NCBI GenBank assembly: GCA_038496445.1
Contig: JALMLS010000003.1
Coordinates: 1-56,491 of the forward strand
From: Trichosphaerium sp. ATCC 40318
Lineage: Eukaryota; Discosea; Flabellinia; Trichosidae
DNA: 56,491 bases
Reading direction: 5' to 3'
The position numbers and the translations under genes are program-made. This document shows positions 1 to 10,831 of the stretch, piece by piece. The stretch's first letter is position 1; every line of letters begins with the position of its first letter. Below the pieces are notes generated by a model that saw only the letters and a list, made by a program, of their open reading frames with translations, was not told the DNA's origin and ran no database searches.

Positions 1-39
1 ATAAGCGACATTTATCACGAATTGCTTATCTGTTCAAAA

Positions 40-1117
40 ATGGCTAGACAAGAGATAAAGCACATACCAAGCCTCGCGCCAACGGGTTCAACACGTCAAA
101 CGTGGAATGATGCATGGGACAAAAAGACATGGTGTCTTGGCACAGGTACACAATATCGCGTTATAAACGCAGTTCTAATGCAAAATAGGGTTTATTATCG
201 AGGGAACAGTAGTTAACAAGCGCAGCCACAGTATAATCGTTAAATCTGCTACAGATTTACCAACAAAGTTCATTGCGTTAAGAGTACGTGCTACACTGCC
301 TAGATAGCAAAAAAGAAGGCGAAAAAAAATCTCAACCGAATTTAATTAAAGTAGGTCCGTTTAACGCGACAAACCTTGAAACGCCATTTCGATGCAACAG
401 GTAAAACAGAAATCGAACCACAATACGAGCAAGAACGTAAAAAAATGACAGGCTATTTATCGTTTCGTACGTTATCTGTTGCTATTTTAAAGTATCGCAA
501 CCGCTCACACACGATAGAAACTACAAAAGCAAAGGCTTTAGGAGCCGTTAGCGCAAAAGATCTTTGTGATATGCTTGGGAGAGGCACTGGGTTGCCAGCA
601 CCTAAAGGCTTCCTAAAACAAGACTCTTTGAACAACTTACACCCGAAAAAAAGTACTACAAAGCGTTTTGTAGTAGTTTCTCAAATTGACTTTTATTTTG
701 CACCTTAGTGTCAGTCTTTGAATTTTGGCTTGACGTCCATGACTTCCAGAGCAAAGATATTCATGTCAATGATAGTAAGTATTATTTACTTTGTTCACAA
801 ATAATAATATCACGTGATAGATGTTCGTCTTAAGACACGTGGAGACTCTATTATTGTTGAATCAATTGCAAAGTTAGTTGAAGATAATAAGCTCTTAAAG
901 AATAATAACTTCTTTGCTGGTGGTAAGTCTTGCGTCTTAAAGACGCTATGTGTCATAGTCTTCTTTCTTTCGTATGTACCTTAACATTTTGAAAGGTACT
1001 GGAGTCAGCGAAGGATGGACTGATAAGATCATGAAGAATAAGTTCGATAGCGATGATGAAGAAGAAGAAGCACCAAAAGAAGAAGGAGACTGTGCTGAAG
1101 ATGATGAATGGGATTAA
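40..1117 (+). CDS. Unknown protein with acidic C-terminal tail, six exons
   Basis: I do not recognise this gene. Six exons keep one frame: 40-145, 210-283, 355-652, 709-774, 821-922 and 996-1117, coding 255 aa. The start is the ATG at 40. All five introns are GT-AG (donors GTACAC, GTACGT, GTACTA, GTAAGT, GTAAGT). The N-terminal half is basic. Near residue 160 the stretch SVFEFWLDVHDFQ weakly recalls the helix of RGS domains (pattern FWL..xDF), but I would not assign that family. The protein ends in a run of Asp/Glu (DSDDEEEEAPKEEG) and finishes EDDEWD. The exon phases make it a credible gene; its function is unknown. The first exon lies only 39 bases from the window edge, so more exons could lie upstream. 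Confidence 0.6.
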
Positions 1118-1415
1118 AACTTTTTGTTAGAAATCTAATGATTGAGAAATAAATCTTACTTAGTAAGTTCACCCTCAAACAATTATTTCATTTGTACATT
1201 TGTGTACTTTTGACAGTGTGTTTTAGTGAGTTATGGCTTGCAACAGAAAATTAAACGGCCAACCTCTAGTAGTAGCCGATAATTTTTTCAAAAAAATGAA
1301 AAAATCGCTACGAGAAAAAGCGGGTTTTAGTTCTCTTAACATTCCAAAAGTGTCTTAAAAAGCCCAAAATTGTACATTGACCTTTTCGCAGTTTTAAGTA
1401 ACCATACGAGCAACA
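1118..1415. other. Intergenic spacer
   Basis: This 298-bp AT-rich spacer separates two plus-strand genes. I see no ORF, repeat or RNA gene. It should hold the 3' end of the first gene and the promoter of the surface glycoprotein gene. Confidence 0.5.
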
Positions 1416-4230
1416 ATGCAAGTCGTTCTTTTCGTTTCTTTGGTTCTTATTGGAACTGCGCTATCTAGTACAGTATTAAACTCAGGTGGTTATATTGGTG
1501 ATACTACAGTAAGCTTACATTGTTTGTGAACTGGTTTATTTGTTTGTAACGTACTTGCTTTAGTTTTACAAGGATTCAAGTCCATACGTAGTCCAGGGAA
1601 CTTATACTATCGTTGGAAACCTATTCATCGAGGCTGGAACTCAAATACGCGTAATACTAAACTATTGCTTTTTTTGTGCAACGTGAATACATGTTTAACT
1701 TGCCTTTAGTACAAATACAGTAGCAGTACACTTTATGTGCGACGCGGGGATTTGTATGTCAATGGCACTGATGCAGAACCTGTTCGTTTTGTTTCAAGTA
1801 GTAACAGAACTGGACAAGCAGTTCAGGTAGACAAAGGAACTAGCTACATAAACTTTGCTATTTTCAAAGGATTTTTCCACGCTTTGTACGTCGTTTGTTT
1901 TTTTTTCTTGGAAACACAAGAAAACTAGTTCCTTCTTTGGTTCTGACGAGCTTACTTTTTTTTAACTTTAGGAACGGGTATGCGGTCGTTAGTAATTCTG
2001 TATTCCTTGACAACTACCGTCCTTTGTCACGTGATACCGTACAGAGAGTAACAGACAGTGCTTTTATTAACAACACGAACATCAACTTTACTACCCGTCT
2101 CAAGTTGAAGGTTCATATTTTACTGGATCTGATATGTTGGACCTTGGAAACGAAGTCAAGAACTCGTATTTCTACAGAAATAAGGAAATTGAAGGGCGGT
2201 TTGACACATGTGTATTTGAAGAGAACGAGGTATCATGGTCTTTTTTTTTTTGAAACATTTTTATTTTTGACCTCAAACTGTTGTAACTAATAATACAATT
2301 AACAGGTTGGTTTCCAAGGCAAAGCAAGTCACTCTTTGGTAATTAACAATAAGGTTGGATATGTTCAACCTCGCTACAGGGAAGATGTGGTTAACTTTGA
2401 AGGAACAAACTTTATCAACAATGAGCTTGAGGTCAAGCTAATTTCAAGCAATGATGTAACACTAAACGGTGCTTATTTTGAATCTTTCGGATATGAAGAA
2501 GAAGGTCAGGAGTATGTAAATCATTGAGATATCCTTGAAACTAATTCCTTGTTTTTAAGATATATTTGGGATGTACATGACGACTTCGGGCTTGGATGGG
2601 CTGAAATAAATCCATCTCTTGTTCCATTCGATGTGCCAACAAGTGAAACATTGTGCTTGAAAGTACTTAAGCGCTTGGAAAATGGCTGGCCATACGTTCC
2701 TGTTGGAGAGATTACATTTAGTATTCCATGCTACCGTAAACCATTAGCATCTGGTAATGATTCAGCTAATACCACCGCACCTACTTCTTGGTGGTCACCT
2801 CCATCTGGTAATGGTACAGCTAACACTACCGCACCTACTTCTTGGTGGTCCCCTCCATCCGGTAATGGTACATCTAATACTACCGCACCTACTTCTTGGT
2901 GGTCTCCTCCATCCGGTAATGGTACAGCCAATACTACTGCACCTACTTCTTGGTGGTCACCTCCATCTGGTAATGGCACAGCTAACACTACCGCACCTAC
3001 TTCTTGGTGGTCCCCTCCATCCGGTAATGGCACATCTAATACTACCGCTCCTACTTCTTGGTGGTCACCACCATCCGGTAATGACACAGCTGCACCTACT
3101 TCTTGGTGGTCACCACCATCCGGTAATGGTACATCTAATACTACCGCTCCTACTTCTTGGTGGTCCCCTCCATCCGGTAATGGTACATCTAATACTACCG
3201 CTCCTACTTCTTGGTGGTCACCACCATCCGGTAATGGTACATCTAATACTACCGCTCCTACTTCTTGGTGGTCACCACCATCCGGTAATGACACAGCTGC
3301 ACCTACTTCTTGGTGGTCACCACCATCCGGTAATGGTACATCTAATACTACTGCACCTACTTCTTGGTGGTCCCCTCCATCCGGTAATGACACAGCTGCA
3401 CCTACTTCTTGGTGGTCCCCTCCATCCGGTAATGGTACATCTAATACTACCGCTCCTACTTCTTGGTGGTTCCCTCCATCCGGTAATGGCACAGCTAATA
3501 CCACTACACCTACTTTTTGGTGGTCCCCTCCATCTGGTAATGGCACAGCGAATAATACTAACGGACCAACACCCGGTAATCAGTGGCCTACAAATTGCAG
3601 CAATGTCAAAGTGGTATGAGTTTTTTTACAAAAGTAATTTATCACTTAGTTCTCTTAGGCTGTATTCTCTGTTGCTACTCTAGACTGTGAAGACCCTAGA
3701 CTTGTCTTGGAAAAATATAAATGTACGTACAAAAACAGCCTCTTGTGTAAGTGCACGTGCTAAAATTGATTTTCTAGATATTATGGAAGAAGCATCAGAT
3801 ATTACTATTGTTTCATCAACCTGTAACACTGCACCGAAGGGCACAATGGCAGGCCATATCACATTCGCTTTTGCCTATACAAAAGATACCTACAAATCAA
3901 TACAAAGTAAGTTTTGATAGTAGCAACAAAACTGCAGCCTTGAGTTGTAACACTTTTTTTTTTTTCGAAGAATAATGCAAAGGTTCTTTGCTAATACTGT
4001 ATTGTTAGGCTATAGCTCAAGTGTTGGTTACATTGTGAGCTCACAAGGTAGAGCACTTGAAGAGGTTACTGAGAATCGTCCTCAGAAATTCTCTGCTGGT
4101 TCACTTGCCATAGCGATCGTTTATCTTTTTTTGCTGGACTTGGCATTGCAGCTGTTGTTCTTGTTATTATCTTCAGAAAAAAGTCTGGCTCTACAAACAC
4201 TAGTAATAGTTATGTACGGTATGCTTGAAT
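1416..4230 (+). CDS. Type I surface glycoprotein: beta-helix-like ectodomain, SWWSPPSGN repeats, TM anchor
   Basis: The ATG at 1416 opens a signal peptide (MQVVLFVSLVLIGTALSS). Exons that can be phased include 1416-1508, 1573-1650, the segment around 1709-1890, 1972 onward, 2306-2512 and 2560-3615. The N-terminal half has short Asn- and Gly-rich strands of the parallel beta-helix kind (NSVFLDNYR, SAFINNTNINF, GTNFINNELE). It is followed by 15 tandem repeats rich in N-glycosylation sequons, a Cys-containing segment, and near the end a hydrophobic helix (GIAAVVLVIIF) with a basic RKK stop-transfer. The product should be a cell-surface protein anchored by one helix. The frame does not close cleanly at about 2105, 3720 and 4125 (a T7 run), so the locus is either decaying or carries indel errors. 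Exact exon ends after 3615 are uncertain. Confidence 0.6.
2749..3570 (+). repeat. Tandem repeat, 15 copies of an APTSWWSPPSGN unit
   Basis: The coding repeat is 54 bp (18 aa), with shorter 42-45 bp versions carrying NDTA in place of NGTSNTT. Fifteen SWW/FWW-SPPSGN cores are visible, and nearly every unit brings one or two N-x-T sequons. The nucleotide copies are almost identical, which suggests recent expansion or homogenisation. Because unit lengths are multiples of three and the codons are uniform, open frames also appear on the other strand and in a second frame; these are artefacts. Confidence 0.95.
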
Positions 4231-4232
4231 AA

Positions 4233-4636
4233 AGTAAAAACTGGCTATTAGCCCCTTTCAGCATTGTTTTCTTGTACACGAGAGTGGTGACTCTAGTATT
4301 ATAAACTTTGCAGCACGTTTCATGCAACGAAACTTAGATTTGATCAAGAGATGTTAATATCTTATGTCTGAGAGCTTAAAAAAGCTACCACAAGCTTGAA
4401 TTAGAATAGTGATTGTCACCTGTAATAGGCCTACACGTGATTTGCTAAAAACTGAACATGCGTGGAGTTTGTATAGGAATTGAGCCGTTTATTTACAATC
4501 ACCAGTACGACGAATTTCAGAAGGCAAAATCCCAACTGTAGGCTGCCATCGTACCCACTAAAGTTATGCCAATGTACTCATAGAATCACAGGGGGAAACG
4601 AAAGTACTGTACAGTTTAGATTTTGTTGTATTTTAA
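4233..4636. other. Intergenic spacer between convergent genes
   Basis: About 400 bp with no gene. It contains a 21-bp sequence (4482-4502) that recurs as an exact inverted copy at 13120-13140. It presumably holds the 3' ends of the surface glycoprotein gene and of the repeat gene that reads toward it. Confidence 0.5.
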
Positions 4637-6471
4637 TTACTGGGCAGTATTTTCTGGTTGTACAACACGTGCTGGTGGCTGAGGTATTGGATCTGGAACC
4701 ACATGTACACCGTTCTTCATAAAAATAGAAAGTTGTAAATTTCCATCTTCATACCACATTTTACATTCTCCTTCTTCCTTACCGTCAATCATATAACAAT
4801 GCATCTTTAATTGTCCATTAGCATACCATCTCTTATACTCACCATGTTCTTTACCATCTTTCATTGTACACAACCACTGTAACTGACCATTAGGATGCCA
4901 AGTCTTATAATCTCCAAACTCTTTACCACTTTCCATAAAATAAAGTTTTTGTAACTGTCCATTAGGATACCACCTCTTTACTGTACCTTCTCTTTTACCA
5001 TCACTCATAATAAATTTAGACATAATTTGTCCTTGTCTATACCAAGCAAGACACTCACCTTCCTCCTTACCATCCTTCATTGTACACTGTCTATGAAGTT
5101 GTCCGTTGTCATACCATTCTTTATACTCACCTTCTGGTTTTCCTTTAGAGTTCGTAGAACGCAATAACAACTTTCCATTAGCATGCCATTCTTGACATAC
5201 ACCCTCTGATAACCCGTCTTTCATAATATAGTGTGACCGTAATTGTCCATTCTCATACCATTCTTTAAACTGTCCTTCTTTTTTTCCATCAACGATAAAC
5301 GATTGAAACTGTAATTGTCCATTTTGAAACCAAATCTCGCTTAAACCTTCAATAACACCTGCTTTCATTTTACCTTGAGTATGTATTTGACCATTAGAAT
5401 GCCATATCTTAATATCACCTTCCTCTTTACCATCCTTCATAATACATTGTTTATGTAATTGACCGTTTTCATGCCACTTTTTAAACTCACCTTCCTTAAC
5501 ACCATTTTTCATTTCAAATAATAACATGAGTTGATTATTATTATACCACTGTCTAACCTCTCCATCCTCTTTACCATTCCTCATAAAATATTGAGCTTGT
5601 AATGCACCATTAGGATACCATATCTTATACTCGCCTTCTTCTTTATCATTCTCAACAAAAAACTCAAGATAGAGTTGTCCGTTATCATGCCACTTACGAC
5701 ATCTTCCTACTTCTATTCCGTTTTTCATCACACATTGTTTATTAAGTAACCCATTGACATGCCATTCTTTATACTCACCATCTACTTTACCGTCCTTCAT
5801 TGTAGTTTGTGCATATAACTGACCATTACTATGCCATCTCTTTAACTCACCTTGTTCAACTCCTTTTTTCATAAAACATTTTTTCTGAAGTTGTCCATCT
5901 TCAAACCATGCCTTAAACTCTCCTTCTTCCTTACCAGAACACATATTAAACTGTAGTTGAAGGTTACCATTCCTATGGTATTGTCTACACTCTCCTTCTT
6001 CCTTACCATGACGTGTTGTACATTCAGTAAAGAGCTGACCATTATCATACCAACGCTTAAATTTTCCTTCAGATTCGTTGTTAAGTTTATCGATTTGAAG
6101 CTTTAAAACTCCGTTTTTATGCCATATTTTTGTTTCTCCATGCGCTCTACCATGCTTCCAGTGTACTGACGCCCATAACACTCCATCAGCATACCTACAG
6201 TAACGTCAAAATTACGTCAAAGAAAACGCTTTTAAATCAATCTTACCAACCGAGCCATTTGCCGTGTTTCTTCAATTCGCTGTCGTAATGAGTCATTTGC
6301 GCCGCTTTCCGTGATAACAGATGCCATTTCGTAAAAATATCCGGTGCGTATGTACACATCTCTTTCTGGAGCTCCGCTGGTAATTGTAGTAATGTCATCT
6401 TGTTTGTTGAGGCGGTGGAATGCGCTAGAACGAATTAGGCAACACTGATTGATAGAAAGTCGTCGGTACAT
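4637..6471 (-). CDS. MORN_2/YwqK-type repeat protein (about 21 repeats)
   Basis: Two exons in phase, 6251-6471 and 4637-6194, give 592 aa. The proposed donor is GTTGGT with acceptor CTGTAG, joining ...QMAR to YADGVLW. Almost the whole protein is a roughly 24-residue repeat with consensus W-[YH]-x-N-G-Q-L...M-K-D-G-K-E-E-G-E-x-K. This is the MORN_2 pattern (PF07661), often labelled 'toxin-antitoxin YwqK family' in databases. Here it is a eukaryotic solenoid of paired beta-strands, probably a binding scaffold, and nothing suggests a toxin-antitoxin role. The first 73 residues are non-repetitive and the end is proline-rich (DPIPQPPARVV). The start ATG at 6471 is the first in-frame ATG after non-coding-looking sequence and is uncertain. 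A diverged, decaying paralogue lies at 28849-30043. Confidence 0.8.
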
Positions 6472-6857
6472 TTTTTGGTTTGAGGTTCTTTTAACATTTT
6501 GGTTTGGATTTGTTCTGTGGCTATGCAAAGGTAAGACGACGTAAAAAATGAATAGGGTAGTATTATTAGTGGCATTACGCGTTATTTTGGAATTAGCATC
6601 AACATGAACGCCATAACTCCCGAAACGGCATTTATGTGCCGTATGACCGCGAATTACGTACTTGTAATTAATAACAGGGTGATACGTTATCAAGCAGCGT
6701 TAAAATACGCTTCAGCTAACCCAAAATGGTTATATGCTTCCTAGTACCAAGTCTTTCGCGTTGAAAAGTGCAAACGGTAAGCCAGCAGCGAGACTTAATT
6801 TAGTCCCAAAAAACTGAAAATAACCAATTTTAGTCTTGCACTCGAGTGTCACATCTA

Positions 6858-7653
6858 ATGTTTCTTATTACTGGTTTTTACGCTTCTCTACTTGCTATAT
6901 ACTGTATCCGGCTCATCGCTCGCGTTGTTGGAAACAGGGTAGGCAATAAAATATCGATTGGTACGTAAGAAACCATATTTCTCCTACTTACGCCAATAGG
7001 TGATGGCACACTAAATATTGTTGGCGAAATGATCAAAAAAGATTCAAGAGACGGTAAAGTGCCAAAGGAAGCTCTTAAACAATATAGTGGACTTCAGAAA
7101 TCTATCAGAAGTCACGGTAACTTCGTTGAGTGCGTTCAAACACGCTGACAAAACCTAACTCTTTGTATAGAACTGTGCCACTCTTTCTCATCCTTTTGGC
7201 GTTATTTGAAGCCAGCAGAGAAGGTTCTGTATTCCCAAAGTTAGCTGTACACATTTGGTACGTTTTTTAATTTCAAAGCTTATATCTTAGCTCTAACTCT
7301 TTATAAGCGGTGGTTTGTTCGTAGTGGCTAGAGTTTTGCATGCTGACTTTGGTATGATGGGCGCACGAGGACAAGGATTTGGTATGTCCGGAAAGCGGGC
7401 AAATGATTGCCCAAAAATTTTTTCCTTTTTTTTTTAACTGAGTTTGTATCCATTTTTTAAGCTTTTCAAGCACACCAGTACGCATAACTATGCGTGCTAT
7501 GTTTGTTTTATTGGTTTTAACGTTTGTGTCGCTAACTCTGTTTTTCTAGGGCGTGTTATTGGTATGCTAACAACTTTGCTTTGTATTTTATTCCTCGCTG
7601 GTGCTAATATATACTTGGCTGTACAAGCTGGTATTTTTGAAGAATTATTGTAA
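6858..7653 (+). CDS. MAPEG family membrane protein
   Basis: Five exons in phase (6858-6960, 7000-7129, 7171-7257, 7308-7381, 7550-7653) give 165 aa. The order of motifs is that of MAPEG proteins, membrane-bound enzymes of the microsomal glutathione S-transferase and eicosanoid type: an N-terminal helix with RLIARVVGNR, then the signature SHGNFVETVPLFLILLALFE, then GGLFVVARVLHADFG, then a final helix RVIGMLTTLLCILFLAGAN. Length and the four predicted helices match the short bacterial/protist MAPEG branch. Donors are GTACGT, GTGCGT, GTACGT and GTATGT; the last intron is the longest (168 nt). The protein should sit in the ER or another internal membrane. Its substrate cannot be inferred. Confidence 0.85.
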
Positions 7654-7690
7654 ACTAATAAATTTTTCGCACACGTCATTGTTAAAAAAA

Positions 7691-8800
7691 TATGATTGTC
7701 GGTAATCTGTTGTCGATAATCCGCCTTAATTCCTACAGCTACTTTCTAACCGCTATTTTATCGCTTGGATATTATCATTTCCAACGTTTTAAGAAGGGTT
7801 TAAACGTATTATTAGGTAACGTACGTTAATAAAAAACGTCTGGTCCGATTTGAATATTTGTTTTTGTTTCTATTAAATCCAACACCCTGACACGCTGCGT
7901 CATGCATATACTTACATGTACAATGGCCTAGTCGAACCATTCTACAACTTATTATCGACAACAAGATTTCTTTACATTAGTAGTATAAAACATGAAACGA
8001 CGCTCATAAACCTGAAAAAGGAAAGAAAAACCAGTTCGTTTCACAATTTCGTATCGTCGTTTTCTACTTTTTGGTCCAGATCACCCTGTTCTTTGTGACC
8101 AAGTTCAGGAAAGTATAAAACGTTCTTAATAGTAGTGTAAAGCAGTGGCAACTAAAATTGAATTTAATACAAAAAAGGAAGCGGGAAATGCAAGTACTCA
8201 TTTAGAAGCACATGTAGCGATCCAAAACATCGCCAAAACGGTTCTCACGCCCTAACATAACAACCACAAGGGTTTGTAAATGCGCATTATCCATAATAGA
8301 GTAATTAAAATGGATATTTCAGTGAAGTGTATCCCACAATTTATTTCGATTGCTTTTTTAAGGGTTTATAAACAAATTTGGCAACATTTGTAGACACAAT
8401 AAAAAACGTATTATGTATGTTTGGTATAGTTCCAGTACTCTCCTTAGAGCAATCTTTCAATCTCTTCCTCTTCAGTGTACAACTGATATTAAGTCTTCTC
8501 TACCGCTTACTCCAGGCAGTTGATCAGGGTTTAATGTCATTTGATGACTTAATGAAGAGAGCGTCAGGTGTGCTTCTAAGCCAGCTGATAGTCTTCTTAG
8601 AATCCTTGGAGACTGCAGCGCCCGCGACTCACAAGAAAAATCCCAATATATACGCAAAAAGGAAGGCTCTTAGAAAGAGACTACGCTTGGAAGGCAAGCT
8701 AGCTCCGTCAAAGAAACCGTCCTTGTACCAAGTCAGACGTCGTAGCAAGCACCACACGCTGCGCCGTCAGATCTGGTATCGTTCATTGTGGATGATTTGA
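7691..8800 (+). CDS. Poorly resolved gene or genes with membrane segments
   Basis: I cannot fix the exon structure. Exon-like pieces are an ATG start at 7691 (IRLNSYSYFLTAILSLGYYH, hydrophobic), a stretch near 8040-8130 reading FGPDHPVLCDQVQESIKR, one near 8146-8240 reading KIEFNTKKEAGNASTHLEAH, and a terminal open stretch up to the stop at 8798-8800. The last has two hydrophobic segments (SFNLFLFSVQLILSLLYRLL and ASGVLLSQLIVFLESL) followed by a strongly basic tail rich in KKR/RRR. They may form one membrane protein or two short genes. No family is recognised. Confidence 0.35.
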
Positions 8801-9382
8801 GTGATCATTCGATTAGTGTAGCGTACTAGTCTGAGTGGAAGAAACGGTAAAACCGCGTCTTTTTTGCCTTTTTTACCAATATTTAAATTATACCACCATA
8901 TTTTTTTACAAGCTTTTTCACTAAGGCCTCACTCAAACAAGGTTTCCAAGAGCCTATGGCCCGCAATACGTTCCCAAGAGTCACTGCAGTAGAAGAGCAA
9001 GTTTGGAATAACACAATGTGGTCAGAGAGCTTTTGTAGTCTTCCACACAGCTAACCGTTCAATTATGGTAACTCTGAGACAGTAAGACCATATTTTGCAC
9101 TCTACGCTAAACAAATTACAGCTGCATTGTTTTGTTTGTGTTAAATTTTTTTAGGGTCATGCTTTAGAGAAGTGAGCGTCTGTAGCACGTAATTATTGTA
9201 TACTCCAAGCTTTTGTACGATGGTTTCTCAATTTTTTCTTAAAAACAAGAACGTAAGCAAACGAAAACGCGAATTAATGCCTTGTTTGGTAGAATACGGC
9301 TGAAGTAAGAATTTACAGGAGCAACTAAGAACTGTATACATTTTTTTATTCCTACAAAGAGCAAGAAGTTGTTGTATTTTTA
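8801..9382. other. Intergenic region
   Basis: About 580 bp between a plus-strand gene and the 3' end of RPAP2. I see no convincing exon, repeat or RNA gene here. Confidence 0.45.
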
Positions 9383-10831
9383 TTAATCATTAAAGTGCTG
9401 ATACAAGGAATCAAAACTTGCTTCGTGAATGTCGTATTCTTTAAAAAGAGATTGTAATTTACCATCTTTAAACTTCGCTTCAAGATCAGGTGTATGTACA
9501 CGCACACTAAAAATCAAAGACTTTAAGTACAAAAGAAAAACAAAAGAAGGAAAAATATAGTCAACGCACGCATATAAGAATAAGATTGCAGCTGTGGTCC
9601 AAGTTTGTTTATCAAGTGTTGGTATACCTTCTTCTATAGACATTGTATCAATTAAACGATCAATAATACCATTATATACAGAAGGAGACAAGTCCAAGTG
9701 TTTCAATACAACCAATAATTGTGGTAATAAAAAGTTCATTAGAGCGTTTTTTCTCTTTAATCCAATATCATATCCATCAATCATAGGAAACGCATACTCA
9801 CTCTCCTCGTTTACTTGAGTCTTTGGATCATTTGGAAGAAGTTCCATTCTTGTAAAAGCTCTTGTATTATCAGTAACCCAAAGAGACAAGCAATGATAAA
9901 ATTGACCAAAAGGAGAAAGTTGTGGCATAGGAACAGAATCAGCAGGCTCATAAAATGTTTCTATAGATGCCATGGTATGTGTTGGTTTTTTAGATGGCAT
10001 CTCAGGTTGTGTAGGTGGAGTATCAATTGCTTGTCGCGATTCCTTTATTTCTACTATTTCAGTTTTTTGTATTAGTTCTTGAAGCTCCTTGTCGGCTTCT
10101 AGCTGCTTGAACAAACTGTTGTTTGTATCATTCTCTATTTTGGGAGCCTTGGGGGCTCTTGCTGGCTTTTCTTCGTTCTTTGTTGGCTCAATCTTGGTAA
10201 TTCTAATTACGTTAGTTTCAAAGGGTAGACGGCATTCATTCTGTTGCGTTTACGCCGAAAAGTTGTTACCTTTTCTTTGTTCGTTTTGTTTTTGTTGTAG
10301 GCTTTTTAGAGTCAAATAACTGAGGTAATTTTACGTCGTTAGTGCGTCTGAGGTACACTGGCCCTGTTTCTAGTTGTTCTCTGTAGAACTTTGAAGACAT
10401 GTGACAGGTTGCGCAACAGTACCTTCTTTTTGTTAATTCAAACGTATTTAGATCGTTTTGTATAGTTTTTGTGTTAAAGCGTACATTTTTCTCTCTGACG
10501 CGTCGTATATGCATTTATCCTTTGCGGAGATGATGTACGTGCCTTTTGGCTGGTGCTAAAGTTAATTGATTTACAGAGCGCTCTTATACCTTTGGAGGCA
10601 ACGGTTTCGCACAAAGAGGGTAACCGCACTTGTTTAAAAGGCTTCTCTCTTCAACAACAGCATCAAATGTTGAAGGTGCCAAATAACGTGCCTATAGCAA
10701 TTAAACCGCTTGCTCAATGGCAACTACGAACGTACAGCGTGAAGAAAGAATAGCTTAGCTACTTCATTACCAATTAGGCGCTCTTGCACCTCAAATACAG
10801 TTTTCTCAACCTTGAGTCGTCTGGCAGCCAT
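9383..10831 (-). CDS. RPAP2: RPAP2/Rtr1-type RNA polymerase II CTD phosphatase
   Basis: Four exons in phase (10736-10831, 10590-10691, 10270-10490, 9383-10202) give 412 aa. The RPAP2/Rtr1 zinc finger is present: KCGYPLCAKPLPPK in exon 2 and YCCATCHMSSKFYREQLE in exon 3, preceded by the family pattern VVEERSLLNKCGYPLC. Known members remove Ser5 phosphate from the RNA polymerase II C-terminal domain and help polymerase import. The C-terminal part (GIGDYDIGLKRK-like region, then LPQLLVVLKHLDL and helices up to the stop at 9383) is long and less conserved, as in animal and plant homologues. The start ATG at 10831 follows directly from family alignment. The exon 2-3 junction uses a later AG (CAGAGAG), chosen because it alone keeps phase. 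Confidence 0.88.

Noticed and set aside
40-1117. RGS domain assignment for the first gene
   Set aside because: Only a short FWLDVHDF-like stretch matches; the surrounding helices of an RGS fold are not evident.
2749-3570. Regularly spaced repeats resembling a CRISPR array
   Set aside because: Repeats are contiguous coding units without unique spacers, and the genome is eukaryotic.
2731-3683. Long open frames on the minus strand (2731-3546) and in a second plus frame (2757-3683)
   Set aside because: They are shadows of the in-frame tandem repeat; only the SWWSPPSGN frame joins to upstream and downstream exons.
4637-6471. Antitoxin of a toxin-antitoxin system (database-style YwqK label)
   Set aside because: It is a spliced eukaryotic repeat protein with no toxin neighbour; the label reflects only the MORN_2 repeat.
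10553-10753. Plus-strand ORF opposite RPAP2 exons 1-2
   Set aside because: The minus-strand RPAP2 zinc-finger exons explain this sequence.
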